Source: Antribacter soli
GTDB taxonomy: Bacteria > Actinomycetota > Actinomycetes > Actinomycetales > Cellulomonadaceae
Assembly: GCF_021568775.1 (NCBI RefSeq)
Contig: NZ_JAKGSG010000023.1
Location: 1 to 63,861, forward strand
Reading direction: 5' to 3'
DNA: 63,861 nt
Shown here: positions 16,800 through 24,792 of the stretch, in pieces
Layout: each line of letters opens with the position of its first letter
Position numbering within the stretch: the stretch's first letter is position 1
Notes under the pieces: model-generated
The model's database searches: none
Seen by the model: the letters and a program-made list of their open reading frames with translations, nothing else
What the model was told of the DNA's origin: nothing
Translations under genes and position numbers: made by a program

Positions 16800-19112
16800 T
16801 CAGTGCTGCGGCGCCCAGCCGTCGTCGCCGGCGAGGTAGTCGGCGACCTCGTGGTCCGCGGCCTCTTCGCGGGTGAGCTGCGGGCGGTCGGCGTTCACGA
16901 ACGCCCCCGGCCCCCAGTTCCGGTACTCCGCGTTGCTGCCCGCGATCCAGTCGTAGCCCGACATGGTGGTCCACGGGTCGGCCTTGAGATGGTCGCCGAT
17001 CCAGGAGCCCCGGATGACGACGCGCGGGTCGTTGTCGGGAGCGCTGCTCGGGTGCCACGGGCGGCCCAGGTAGTAGCTGCCCGGTCCCGCGTTCGAGATC
17101 AGGCGCGACCCCGTCACCAGGAACCCGCGGGAGAACGACGACGACGTGCTCGGTGCGAACACGTACCCGCTCGGGTCGCTCTCCCGGCGCAGCGCCTTGA
17201 TCGTCGAGTTCTCGATCACGGCCGTGCCCCGGCCGAAGATGAAGTCCACGTCGCCCTGGATCCAGCTGTTGCGCACGTAGACGCGGCCAGGCACGGCAAC
17301 GTTGGGCGAGTCGAGGTAGAGCGTGTCCTGGTTGCCGAGGAAGCGGACCTTGTCGAACACCACGCGGTCCGCGGCGGTCTTCACCGCAACGGCCTGGTGG
17401 CCTGAGATCTCGGGGTGCGCAGCCTCGTCGAACGCGTTCTCGAACGTGACCGCACGGGCGGTGAAGCCGGCCCCCGCCACCGTGACGCTCGCGCTGCCCG
17501 TGGTGCCCCACGTCCCGCCGCCGGGCTTCGGCGTGCCGGCCGCGCGGTCGTCGGTGATGACGACGTCCGCGGGGTCACCCGTGGCACCGAGGAACGACAG
17601 CAGAGTGCGCTTCGGGTCGACCACGACCCGCCCGGCGTACGTCCCGGGCCGGAACACGATCTCTACCCGGTCGACCGCACCGGTCGGCGCGAGGTCGACG
17701 GCCCCCTGCGCCGTCGTCGCGTCACCGGACCCGTCGGTGGCGACGACGATGCGCTCGCGTGCCCCGAGGCCCTGCGGCCCGGCCAGCTGCCCGACGACGC
17801 GCGGCACCGCCTGCACCGGGTGCACCGTGCGGCGCACCACGCCGTCCCACGCGGGCACCTCGGCGATGTCGGGGTCGTGCGTGGCGTTGTATGCGGCGAG
17901 CAGGTCCACGGGCGCTCCGTTGACCGTGTTGCCGTCCTCGGTCATGGCGGTGCCGCTCAGGCGCCCCACCACGGTGTCGAGCGGGAAGCCGTCCGGCACC
18001 GTGATCGCGTTGGCCTGCGCCAGCAGGTGCGACTCCTTGCCGACGCCCCACGAGTACGCGTAGGGGATGTCGGTGCTCGCGTCCTGCACGTAGTGGTTGT
18101 TGTACACGTCGACCTGCCCGAACCGGACCCGCGCCACACGCTGGCCCAGGTTCTGGAACAGGTTGTGGTGCAGGGTGATCCGCAGCTTCCCGCGGTCCGC
18201 GATCCGCGAGTCGCTCGACCCGACCAGCATCGTCTTGTCGTGGTCGTGGAGGCGGTTGTACGAGACGGTCACCAGGTCGGACGCGTTCGTGATGTCCAGC
18301 AGGCCGTCGTGCACCTGGTAGGGGCGGCCGAAGTACTCCGGCTGGGCGGAGTCCAGGTTGGTGCCGTCGCCGAGGTCGTTGTGGTCGATCCACAGGTTGG
18401 TGCTCTCGCGGACCGTCACCAGGTCGTACTCGGAGTTCCAGGACCCCTCGGCGCCGTCCGTCGGATCCCACGCGGGGAAGCAGTCGTGCGCGTCCACGAG
18501 CGTGAGGCCGCGGACGATGACGTTCTGCACGCCGATGATCTGCAGCGCGGCCCCGGTGAGCTGGGCGCCCGGGGCGCCGATCAGCGTCGTGTTGGAGCCG
18601 ATGCGCGCCGTGACGTGCGCCGCGTGCGCCTGCTGCGAAGCACGACGCGCGTCCTCGACAGGCCCGCTCGGCTTCGTGGCCCGGCCCCACACGGCCGGGT
18701 CGTACGTCGCCAGGTACTGCTCGAGCGTGTAGCCGCCCTGCGCGAACGCCTCGCACGGGAGCGGGGCGCCGTCCGGGCCGGTATTGGCGTCGATCTGGGC
18801 GTCGACCACGACGATCTTCGGGGCGTCGCCCGCCACCGCGGCGTCGAGCTCGGCCCAGGTCCGGACGGTGATGATCTCGGTGGCCGCCGCGCCGCCCGTG
18901 GTGCCGGCGCCCGCGGAGCCCCAGCCGTCGCCGGCGGCCAGGGTCTGCCGCGCGAGGCGCTCGGCGCTCGCGGCGGGCGGGGTCCCGCCTGCCGTCTCGG
19001 CACCGGCGGGTGCCGTCGTGAGCAGGAGCGCGGGTGCCGCGAGCAGCGCGGCCGCCGCGAGGCAGGCGGTTGCCCGGCCCGCACGGGCAGGGAGTAGAGC
19101 GGGTCTCGTCAT
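16800..19112 (-). CDS. Secreted pectate lyase (PL1)-pectinesterase (CE8) fusion
   Basis: 770 residues with a Sec signal peptide (basic start, hydrophobic stretch, cut near AGAET, about residue 37). Residues about 60-430 are a PL1-type pectate lyase: VVVDAQIDANTG, TTLIGAPGAQL, NLWIDHNDLGDGTNLD and ITLHHNLFQNLGQRVARVRFGQVDVYNNHY. Residues about 450-770 are a pectin methylesterase: GHQAVAVKT, LGNQDTLYLDS, IQGDVDFIFGRGTAVIEN and YLGRPWHP, carrying the Q, the two catalytic D and the R of CE8. One extracellular enzyme would thus de-esterify and then cleave pectin. GGAGGTC ribosome site. A LacI-type palindrome lies 32 bases before ATG 19112. Confidence 0.92.
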   Translation of the reverse strand: MTRPALLPARAGRATACLAAAALLAAPALLLTTAPAGAETAGGTPPAASAERLARQTLAAGDGWGSAGAGTTGGAAATEIITVRTWAELDAAVAGDAPKIVVVDAQIDANTGPDGAPLPCEAFAQGGYTLEQYLATYDPAVWGRATKPSGPVEDARRASQQAHAAHVTARIGSNTTLIGAPGAQLTGAALQIIGVQNVIVRGLTLVDAHDCFPAWDPTDGAEGSWNSEYDLVTVRESTNLWIDHNDLGDGTNLDSAQPEYFGRPYQVHDGLLDITNASDLVTVSYNRLHDHDKTMLVGSSDSRIADRGKLRITLHHNLFQNLGQRVARVRFGQVDVYNNHYVQDASTDIPYAYSWGVGKESHLLAQANAITVPDGFPLDTVVGRLSGTAMTEDGNTVNGAPVDLLAAYNATHDPDIAEVPAWDGVVRRTVHPVQAVPRVVGQLAGPQGLGARERIVVATDGSGDATTAQGAVDLAPTGAVDRVEIVFRPGTYAGRVVVDPKRTLLSFLGATGDPADVVITDDRAAGTPKPGGGTWGTTGSASVTVAGAGFTARAVTFENAFDEAAHPEISGHQAVAVKTAADRVVFDKVRFLGNQDTLYLDSPNVAVPGRVYVRNSWIQGDVDFIFGRGTAVIENSTIKALRRESDPSGYVFAPSTSSSFSRGFLVTGSRLISNAGPGSYYLGRPWHPSSAPDNDPRVVIRGSWIGDHLKADPWTTMSGYDWIAGSNAEYRNWGPGAFVNADRPQLTREEAADHEVADYLAGDDGWAPQH

Positions 19113-19143
19113 CGTGACCTCCGGGTCTGTCGGTTCTCGGCTG

Positions 19144-19161
19144 TGAGAAACCGGTTTCTCA
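19144..19161. promoter_or_regulatory. LacI-family operator palindrome
   Basis: TGAGAAACCGGTTTCTCA is a perfect 18-bp palindrome with the central CG and AAACCGGTTT core typical of LacI/GalR operators. It lies 32 bases upstream of the pectinase ATG, so it should repress pectinase in the absence of pectin breakdown products. No lacI-type gene is in this window. Confidence 0.8.
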
Positions 19162-19310
19162 GAGCGAAGCACAGAACGCCGTCGGCGCACAAGACCCGGG
19201 CGGGGTCCGCCGCCGGGACCGGCGCCGGGGTCGGCCCGGGGCCCCGCCGGCGAGCCCGCGAGCCGGTCTCGCCGGTCGACCCGAGGCGATACCTGATCGC
19301 GTTCTCGAGG

Positions 19311-19366
19311 CGGACAACGGTCGTCGCGGACAACGGTCGTCGCGGACAACGGTCGTCGCGGACAAC
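19311..19366. repeat. 16-bp tandem repeat, 3.5 copies
   Basis: CGGACAACGGTCGTCG repeats perfectly at 19311-19326, 19327-19342 and 19343-19358, followed by a half copy to 19366. The unit contains the near-dyad ACAACGGTCGT. It lies about 200 bases upstream of the pectinase and behind the MFS stop. Confidence 0.85.
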
Positions 19367-19458
19367 GCCGACGCGTCGGCGCCGCGGCGCGGGCAGCACC
19401 CCCAGCTCGGGTAGCAGCTCGACTCAGCCGGCAGCTCGGGCTTACGCCCCCCGCCGGC

Positions 19459-20781
19459 TCACGCAGCAGCCACGCTCCGCGTCCGCCCCGCCAGCGCCAC
19501 CACCCCCGCCGCGAGCGCCGCCGTCAGCCCGAAGCACGCCGCGTAGGCGGGCAGCCCCACGAGATCGTGCAGGGACCAGAGCAGCGCCCCGGTCGCAGCG
19601 GACGCGGCTGCCCCGGCGAGCGCGTCGGCGACCTGGAGCGCCGAGGACGCGGCCCCCTGCTCGTGCGTCTCCGCGAGCTCCAGGGTCAGGATGGACAGAG
19701 TGGGGAACACGAGCCCCATGCCGAGTCCGGACAGTACCCACGAAGCCATGCCGAACGCGACCGGCATACCCGGGAGCGCGAGCACCCCGGCGCCGAGCAT
19801 GCCGGCGGCGAGCAGCCCGCCGCCGACCCGGACGTATCCGGCGTGGCTGAGGTGCAGCAGGTCGCGCCCGCGGGCCCAGGACGCGGTGGACCAGCCGAGC
19901 GCGCCGACGGTGAGCACCACGCCGGCCAGGCCGGAGGTGAGCCCCCGCTCGTGGACGAGCACCAGAGGAAGGAGCACCTCGGCACCCACGAACGCCGCGG
20001 AGATCAGCGCCCGCACCGTGATGACGGCGGGCAGCCCCCGCCTGGCCCGGACCACGGCCAGGGCGAGGCGCAGCGCCCGGGCCCGGCCACCGGCGTCGTC
20101 CTCGCGAGGGTCGCTCCCGGTTGTTTGCCCGACGCCGGACGGGGCGCCCCCGTCACCGCGGGCGGCGGCGAGCCCCGGTCGCAGCAGCAGCACCGCCGGG
20201 ACGGCGAGGGCGGGCACCGCGAGGAAGACCCACCGCCAGCCCAGGTTCTCGACCACGAGCCCGGCCAGCGCCGGCCCGACGATCGCGGGCAGCACCCACG
20301 CCGCGGCGAACGCCGAGAAGACGCGCGGGTGCCGCTCGGCCGGGAAGACCCGCGCGACGAGGACGTACGTCGCGACCGAGTAGAGCCCGCTGCCGACGCC
20401 CATCAGCGCCCGCCCGGCGATGAGAACCCCCATCCCCGGAGCGAGGCCCGCCACGACGAGCCCGCCGACGAACAGCGCGACGCCCGTCCACATCGCCGGC
20501 GTGGGACCGCTCCGGTCGCACCAGCGCCCGGCGGCCAGCAGCCCCACGATGCTCGCGCCGAACGTCACGGAGAAGGCGAGCGTGTAGTGGCGCAGCCCGC
20601 CGAGGTCCACGGCGACGGTCGGCATCGCGGTCGACACCGCGAGCGCCTCGAACGCGCCCAGCGCGCAGAGCGCCACCATGCCGATCAGCACGATCCGCTG
20701 CGCGCCCTCCCCGAGGCGGACGACGCGGCCGGGCTCGCGGGACGCGTCGACGTCGGCGCTCGCGCCGGACGGTGCCGTCAT
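19459..20781 (-). CDS. MFS drug/metabolite exporter
   Basis: 440 residues, about twelve to fourteen membrane helices. The MFS A-motif-like AAGRWCDRSGPTPAMW follows helix 2, and the antiporter-type GSGLYSVATYVLVARVFPAERHPRVFSAFAAAWVLPAIVGPALAG (motif C region) is in helix 5, as in DHA1/DHA2 multidrug exporters. ATG overlaps the stop of the quinone-oxidoreductase gene by four bases, and both lie behind the SoxR box. Export of a redox-active compound is the likely role (inference). Confidence 0.85.
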   Translation of the reverse strand: MTAPSGASADVDASREPGRVVRLGEGAQRIVLIGMVALCALGAFEALAVSTAMPTVAVDLGGLRHYTLAFSVTFGASIVGLLAAGRWCDRSGPTPAMWTGVALFVGGLVVAGLAPGMGVLIAGRALMGVGSGLYSVATYVLVARVFPAERHPRVFSAFAAAWVLPAIVGPALAGLVVENLGWRWVFLAVPALAVPAVLLLRPGLAAARGDGGAPSGVGQTTGSDPREDDAGGRARALRLALAVVRARRGLPAVITVRALISAAFVGAEVLLPLVLVHERGLTSGLAGVVLTVGALGWSTASWARGRDLLHLSHAGYVRVGGGLLAAGMLGAGVLALPGMPVAFGMASWVLSGLGMGLVFPTLSILTLELAETHEQGAASSALQVADALAGAAASAATGALLWSLHDLVGLPAYAACFGLTAALAAGVVALAGRTRSVAAA

Positions 20782-21797
20782 ACCAGGACCACCTTCCCCG
20801 TGGTGCGGCGTTCCTCCAGCTCGCGGTGCGCCCGCGCCGCCTGCGCGAACGGCACGCGGTGGGTCAGCACGCGCCATGTGCCCGCGGCGGCGAGGGCCAG
20901 CGCCCGCTCCTGGAAGCGTCGCATGTCGCCCGGGGCAGGCGCGCCCGGTCCGACGGCGGTGCGCACCTCGAGCGGACGCGGCGCCTCGTCGGTGGCGTAC
21001 CGGTTGGCGGAGCCCGACGACCACCCGTTCACGACGAGTCGCCCGCCGTCGAGCAGGAGGTCGGCAGCGGCGGTCCCCGCGTCGCCGCCCACGCCGTCGA
21101 GCACCACGGTGGCGCCGTCGGCCCCGCTCCTGCCCTCGACACCAAGCGCGGCGAGCGCCGCCCTCGCCCGACCGGTCCAGCCGGGCGCGGCGTAGTCGAC
21201 GACGGCGAGGCGCCCGCCCGAGCCGTCGGGGGCGAGGGCGCTGATCACGGCGGTCTTGGGCCCGCTCGCCAGCGCGACGACGCGAGCCCCGGCGTGCAGC
21301 GCCGCCTGGACGAAGAGGGTGCCGAGCCCGCCGGCCGCCGCGGTGACGACCACGACGTCGTCGGACGAGATGCCCGCGATGTCGAGCGTGTACGCCGCCA
21401 TGCGGCCCGTGCCGATCATGGCGATGGCCCCGGCCTCGTCGAGCCCGGCGGGTATCCGATGGAGCGCGGCGACCGGGGCGACGGCGAGGCGGGCGTACCC
21501 GCCGCCGTCGGGCGTAGCACCCAGGTGGGCGGCGACGCGCCGTCCCGTCCAGGAGGGGTCCACGCCGTCGCCGACCGCCGCCACGGTGCCGGCGACCTCG
21601 CGACCCGGGATCGTCGGGAGCTCGGGGAGGGGGAGGGGACCGCCCCGCTCGCCGCGGCGGAGGGTGGTGTCGAGCAGGTGCACGCCGTGCGCGGTGGCGG
21701 CGACCAGCACCTGCCCGGGGCCGGGCTCCGGGTCGGGGACCTGGTCGAGCACGAGGTTCTCGGGCGGGCCGAAGGAGTGGAGTCGGATGGCGTCCAT
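20778..21797 (-). CDS. Zinc-type alcohol dehydrogenase / quinone oxidoreductase
   Basis: 339-residue medium-chain reductase. N-terminal GroES-like barrel (AIRLHSFGPPENLVLDQVPDPEPGPGQVLV, PGREVAGTVAAVGDGVD) and a Rossmann half with VVVVTAAAGGLGTLFVQAALHAGARVVALASG. Structural and catalytic zinc cysteines are absent, so it belongs to the quinone-oxidoreductase (QOR) branch, NADPH-dependent. It starts 17 bases from the edge of a SoxR box that lies in its own promoter, consistent with induction by redox-cycling quinones. Confidence 0.88.
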   Translation of the reverse strand: MDAIRLHSFGPPENLVLDQVPDPEPGPGQVLVAATAHGVHLLDTTLRRGERGGPLPLPELPTIPGREVAGTVAAVGDGVDPSWTGRRVAAHLGATPDGGGYARLAVAPVAALHRIPAGLDEAGAIAMIGTGRMAAYTLDIAGISSDDVVVVTAAAGGLGTLFVQAALHAGARVVALASGPKTAVISALAPDGSGGRLAVVDYAAPGWTGRARAALAALGVEGRSGADGATVVLDGVGGDAGTAAADLLLDGGRLVVNGWSSGSANRYATDEAPRPLEVRTAVGPGAPAPGDMRRFQERALALAAAGTWRVLTHRVPFAQAARAHRELEERRTTGKVVLV

Positions 21798-21813
21798 GAC
21801 GGCTATCCTCAGA

Positions 21814-21831
21814 CCTCGACCAATGTTGAGG
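21814..21831. promoter_or_regulatory. SoxR box
   Basis: CCTCGACCAATGTTGAGG is an 18-bp dyad with the CCTCAA...TTGAGG layout of SoxR operators. Reading leftward, TTGACC (21835-21830) and GAGGAT (21810-21805) flank it with a 19-base spacer, the over-long spacing that MerR-family activators correct. It therefore controls the oxidoreductase-MFS operon and probably soxR, which is divergent. Confidence 0.85.
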
Positions 21832-21859
21832 TCAAGGCGGTTCTCCGGAGAGGTGCTCG

Positions 21860-22327
21860 ATGCCCGACGACGTGCCCTGGGACCACGACGAGCTGACCGT
21901 GGGGGAGCTTGCAGCCCGCAGCGGCGTGCCGGTCTCCGCCCTGCACTTCTACGAGCGGCAGGGCCTCGTCACCAGCCGCCGCACCGCGGGCAACCAGCGC
22001 CGGTTCCGGCGCGAGACGCTGCGCCGGGTCGCGTTCATCCGCGTCTCCCAGCGGGTCGGCATCCCCCTGGCCGAGATCGGCGCGGCGCTCGCGACCCTGC
22101 CGGGGGACCGGACGCCGACGGCGAAGGACTGGCGGCGCATCTCCCGCGCGTGGCAGGCGGACCTCGACGCGCGGATCGACCAGCTCGAGCGGCTGCGCGA
22201 CCACCTCACCGACTGCATCGGCTGCGGCTGCCTCTCGCTGCGCAAGTGCGGCCTGTCCAACCCGCACGACGCCCTGCGCGCGACGGGGTCCGGACCGCGC
22301 ACGCTCCTGGTCGAGGGGCCCCAGTAG
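21860..22327 (+). CDS. soxR: Redox-sensitive activator SoxR
   Basis: 155-residue MerR-family regulator. Winged helix [38 protein letters not shown] at about 14-51, coiled dimerisation helix to about 115, then the [2Fe-2S] ligands C119, C122, C124 and C130 in [12 protein letters not shown], the invariant SoxR arrangement. In actinobacteria SoxR responds to redox-active metabolites. GGAGAGG ribosome site eight bases before ATG. Divergent from its predicted target operon. Confidence 0.95.
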   Translation: MPDDVPWDHDELTVGELAARSGVPVSALHFYERQGLVTSRRTAGNQRRFRRETLRRVAFIRVSQRVGIPLAEIGAALATLPGDRTPTAKDWRRISRAWQADLDARIDQLERLRDHLTDCIGCGCLSLRKCGLSNPHDALRATGSGPRTLLVEGPQ

Positions 22328-22330
22328 GCT
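22325..22330 (+). promoter_or_regulatory. Leaderless -10 box of aroQ
   Basis: TAGGCT ends seven bases before the aroQ ATG and overlaps the soxR stop codon, so aroQ probably has its own leaderless transcript. Confidence 0.5.
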
Positions 22331-22337
22331 CGGCCCC

Positions 22338-22796
22338 ATGACCAGCGTCACGCCTCGCGTCCTCGTGCTCAACGGTCCCAACCTCGGCCGGCTCGGCGTC
22401 CGTGAGCCGGAGGTCTACGGCCACGCCACCATGGCCGACCTCGCGGTTGCGGCGGGCAAGTGGGGCGCCGAGCTGGGCCTGGACGTCGCGGTTCGGCAGA
22501 CCGACGACGAGTCCGAGCTGGTCGGCTGGCTGCACGAGGCGGTCGACGCAGGCGCGCACGTGGTGCTCAACCCGGCCGCCTTCACGCACTACAGCTACGC
22601 GCTGCGCGACGCCGCGGCCCAGGTCACGACGGCGGGCCTGCTGCTGGTCGAGGTGCACCTGTCGAACCCGGCGAGCCGGGAGTCGTTCCGGCACCTGTCG
22701 GTCGTCGCGGGCATCGCGACGGGCACGATCGCCGGCTTCGGCTTCGACTCGTACCGCCTCGCGCTGAGCGCGGTGGCCGCTCGGCTGAACCCTTAA
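22338..22796 (+). CDS. aroQ: Type II 3-dehydroquinate dehydratase
   Basis: 152 residues, shikimate-pathway enzyme converting 3-dehydroquinate to 3-dehydroshikimate; dodecameric and cytoplasmic in the family. Signature residues are present: [19 protein letters not shown] (with the catalytic Tyr), [15 protein letters not shown] and [17 protein letters not shown] with the catalytic His/Arg. The usual Asn in the flexible loop (NLNLLG) reads NLGRLG here. It is alone, not with other aro genes. A leaderless -10 box lies inside the soxR end. Confidence 0.93.
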   Translation: MTSVTPRVLVLNGPNLGRLGVREPEVYGHATMADLAVAAGKWGAELGLDVAVRQTDDESELVGWLHEAVDAGAHVVLNPAAFTHYSYALRDAAAQVTTAGLLLVEVHLSNPASRESFRHLSVVAGIATGTIAGFGFDSYRLALSAVAARLNP

Positions 22797-22867
22797 GGCC
22801 TCATCCTTGGGCCATGGTTCTCAAGGTTGGGACCTTGAGGATGGAGACTCAAGGGTCTATCCTTGAA
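22791..22867. promoter_or_regulatory. Phased array of CCTTGAG/CTCAAGG half-sites
   Basis: Six related half-sites occur between the aroQ stop and satD: CCTTAAGG (22791), CCTTGG (22805), CTCAAGG (22820), CCTTGAG (22833), CTCAAGG (22848) and CCTTGAA (22861), about 13-15 bases apart and alternating in orientation. Perfect inverted pairs are 22820-22839 and 22833-22854. They cover the -35 and -10 of satD, so this is probably a cooperative operator array. Confidence 0.75.
22835..22863 (+). promoter_or_regulatory. satD promoter
   Basis: TTGAGG (22835-22840), a 17-base spacer and TATCCT (22858-22863), with the GTG nine bases later. Both boxes are parts of the CCTTGAG repeat array, so occupancy of the array and transcription exclude each other. 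Confidence 0.65.
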
Positions 22868-22872
22868 CCATC

Positions 22873-23511
22873 GTGATAGTGCTCACCGTCGACCAGCGCG
22901 GCAGCACCCGGTCCCCGGACCGGGTGCCCGAGGTGCTGGAGCACCTGGCCGACGCCGCCGGCGGGCGTCGAGGTCTCGTGGTGGCGTTCGAGCGCACGGT
23001 CGGGGACGAGGTGCAGGGCGTCCTCGACGACGCCGGCCTCGCCACCGACCTCGTCCTGGACCTCCTGCGTGACGGCGGCTGGAGCGTCGGGGTCGGCGTC
23101 GGCCCGGTGGAGGAGCCGCTGCCCGCGGTCTCCCGCGAGGCGCGCGGCCCCGCGTTCGTCCGGGCGCGCGAGGCCGTCGAGCGGGCCAAGACCCGGTCCG
23201 CCGGCACCAACGTCGCGGTCGATGGTCCCGACGCGGACCGGGCGGCCGAGGTCGAGGCGCTGCTGCGCCTGCTCGGCGCGGTCCGGGCGCGCCGTTCCAC
23301 CGCGGGGTGGGAGGTCGTCGATACGCTCGCCTCGCTGCCCGACGGCGTCCGGGCCGGCCGGCAGAGGCAGGCCGCCGCAGTCCTCGGCATCACCGAGCAG
23401 GCGGTGAGCCAGCGGGTCCGTGCGGCCCTCTGGCAGGAGGAGGAGGCGGCACGGCCCGTCGCCGCCCGCCTGCTCGCCGAGCTGGACGACCAGCGAGTAC
23501 AGGACGGGTGA
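22873..23511 (+). CDS. SatD-family DNA-binding protein
   Basis: 212 residues. N-terminal region of the SatD type (VLTVDQRGSTRSPDRVPEVLEHL, AFERTVGDEVQGVLDD, SVGVGVGPVEEPLP, REARGPAFVRAREAVERAK). A C-terminal helix-turn-helix, RQAAAVLGITEQAVSQRVRAALW, is at about 160-185. First gene of a two-gene unit with a membrane protein. The repeat array on its promoter makes autoregulation likely. SatD was named from a streptococcal acid-tolerance locus; the molecular role in actinobacteria is unknown. Confidence 0.82.
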   Translation: MIVLTVDQRGSTRSPDRVPEVLEHLADAAGGRRGLVVAFERTVGDEVQGVLDDAGLATDLVLDLLRDGGWSVGVGVGPVEEPLPAVSREARGPAFVRAREAVERAKTRSAGTNVAVDGPDADRAAEVEALLRLLGAVRARRSTAGWEVVDTLASLPDGVRAGRQRQAAAVLGITEQAVSQRVRAALWQEEEAARPVAARLLAELDDQRVQDG

Positions 23512-23600
23512 CCGGCGACGTGGCGGCCGGCACCATCGGCAGGGCCGGCGAGCCGTCGGCGACACAGTGGGTCAACGAGACAGTGACGAGGGGGGAACAG

Positions 23601-24137
23601 GTGACCTGGGAGATCGCGGGGGACCTGACGTTGGGTCAGTGGTTCTCGATCGCGGGCGTGTGGGTGGCCACGCTCGTGGTGAGCGTGGTGGCCGGCTCGT
23701 GGGTGGTGCCGTGGATCCTGCGCAAGGCGTCCGACGGCGACCTGCCGTGGCTGCCGTACACGCCGCCGGCGGTGCCGCCCGCGACGCCGCAGGCCGCGGC
23801 CGACCCGGGCGCCCCGGTGCCCGACCCCGCCGCCGTCCAGGCCGCCGAGGCGGGAGAGGAGCCGCCGTCGGGCACCATGAACGCCCAGGCGATGGCCGTG
23901 CTTCGCGGCGGGGCGTGGCTCGGGGTGCTGGAGCGCCTCGCGATCACCGCGTCGCTCCTGGCGGGCTATCCGTACGGCATCGCGATCATCGTGGCGATCA
24001 AGGGCCTGGGTCGTTATCCCGAGCTGCGCGAGTTCCCGGTGGCGTCCGAGCGGTTCGTGGTGGGGACGCTCGCGTCGCTCATCTGGGCGGTGGGTTCGGG
24101 TCTGGCCGGGCTGATCGCCATCACGGCGATCCTCTGA
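23601..24137 (+). CDS. Membrane protein of the satD operon (DUF-type, partner of SatD)
   Basis: 178 residues from GTG 23601, which has a strong GAGGGGGG site before it. An in-frame GTG at 23508 overlaps the satD stop by four bases and would add 31 residues. Hydrophobic segments at about 10-32, 105-130 and 150-175 enclose a Pro/Ala-rich cytoplasmic loop (PPAVPPATPQAAADPGAPVP). It matches the membrane proteins usually found beside satD-type genes; no enzymatic motif. It is probably the effector of which SatD is the regulator. Confidence 0.7.
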   Translation: MTWEIAGDLTLGQWFSIAGVWVATLVVSVVAGSWVVPWILRKASDGDLPWLPYTPPAVPPATPQAAADPGAPVPDPAAVQAAEAGEEPPSGTMNAQAMAVLRGGAWLGVLERLAITASLLAGYPYGIAIIVAIKGLGRYPELREFPVASERFVVGTLASLIWAVGSGLAGLIAITAIL

Positions 24138-24146
24138 TCCCTCCGG

Positions 24147-24152
24147 TAGACT
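24147..24152 (+). promoter_or_regulatory. -10 box of efp-nusB
   Basis: TAGACT, about 75 bases before the efp start, is a good -10 hexamer; no clear -35 is seen. It starts a leadered transcript for efp and nusB. Confidence 0.45.
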
Positions 24153-24227
24153 GAGTCGCTGCTCCTTGACATCCCCTGGCCCCCGACGTCCCGTCGGCAT
24201 GCCCGAACGACACACAGGAAGACGAAC

Positions 24228-24791
24228 GTGGCTACCTCCAACGACATCAAGAACGGCACCGTGCTCCGCATCGACGGTCAGCTCTGGGCGATCATCGAGT
24301 TCCAGCACGTCAAGCCGGGCAAGGGTGGCGCGTTCGTCCGCACCAAGATGAAGAACGTGCTCTCCGGCAAGGTCGTCGAAAAGACGTTCAACGCGGGTAT
24401 CAAGGTCGAGACGGCCAACGTCGACCGCCGCGACTTCCAGTACCTGTACATGGACGGTTCCGACTACGTGTTCATGGACAACGCCACGTACGACCAGATC
24501 ACGGTCGCCCCGGAGACCGTGGGCGACACCAAGGACTACCTGCTCGAGGGCATGAACGTCATGGTCGCCTCGAACGACGGCACGCCGCTGTACGTCGAGC
24601 TTCCGGCCTCCGTGATCCTCGAGATCACCTACACCGAGCCGGGCCTGCAGGGCGACCGCTCCACGGGTGGCACCAAGCCGGCGACCCTCGAGACCGGCGC
24701 GCAGATCCAGGTTCCGCTCTTCCTCGAGCAGGGCACGAAGGTCAAGGTCGACACCCGCGACGGGTCGTACCTCGGCCGCGCGAACGACTGA
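24228..24791 (+). CDS. efp: Translation elongation factor P
   Basis: 187 residues, full family length, relieving ribosome stalling at polyproline. KOW-like domain I with the tip loop [28 protein letters not shown] (modifiable Lys in PGKGGA), domain [18 protein letters not shown] and domain [35 protein letters not shown] start with AGGA upstream. nusB follows by one base, a common actinobacterial pair. Confidence 0.97.
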   Translation: MATSNDIKNGTVLRIDGQLWAIIEFQHVKPGKGGAFVRTKMKNVLSGKVVEKTFNAGIKVETANVDRRDFQYLYMDGSDYVFMDNATYDQITVAPETVGDTKDYLLEGMNVMVASNDGTPLYVELPASVILEITYTEPGLQGDRSTGGTKPATLETGAQIQVPLFLEQGTKVKVDTRDGSYLGRAND

Positions 24792-24792
24792 C

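Larger units (their letters stand above)
19113..19458. other. 346-base intergenic region between pectinase and MFS genes
   Basis: It holds the pectinase ribosome site and promoter region, the LacI-type palindrome (19144-19161) and a 16-bp tandem repeat (19311-19366). No gene is supported here; open frames in it only reflect the repeat. Confidence 0.7.

Noticed and set aside
19113-19458. Tandem repeat as a CRISPR array
   Set aside because: Units are directly adjacent with no spacers and no cas genes are present.
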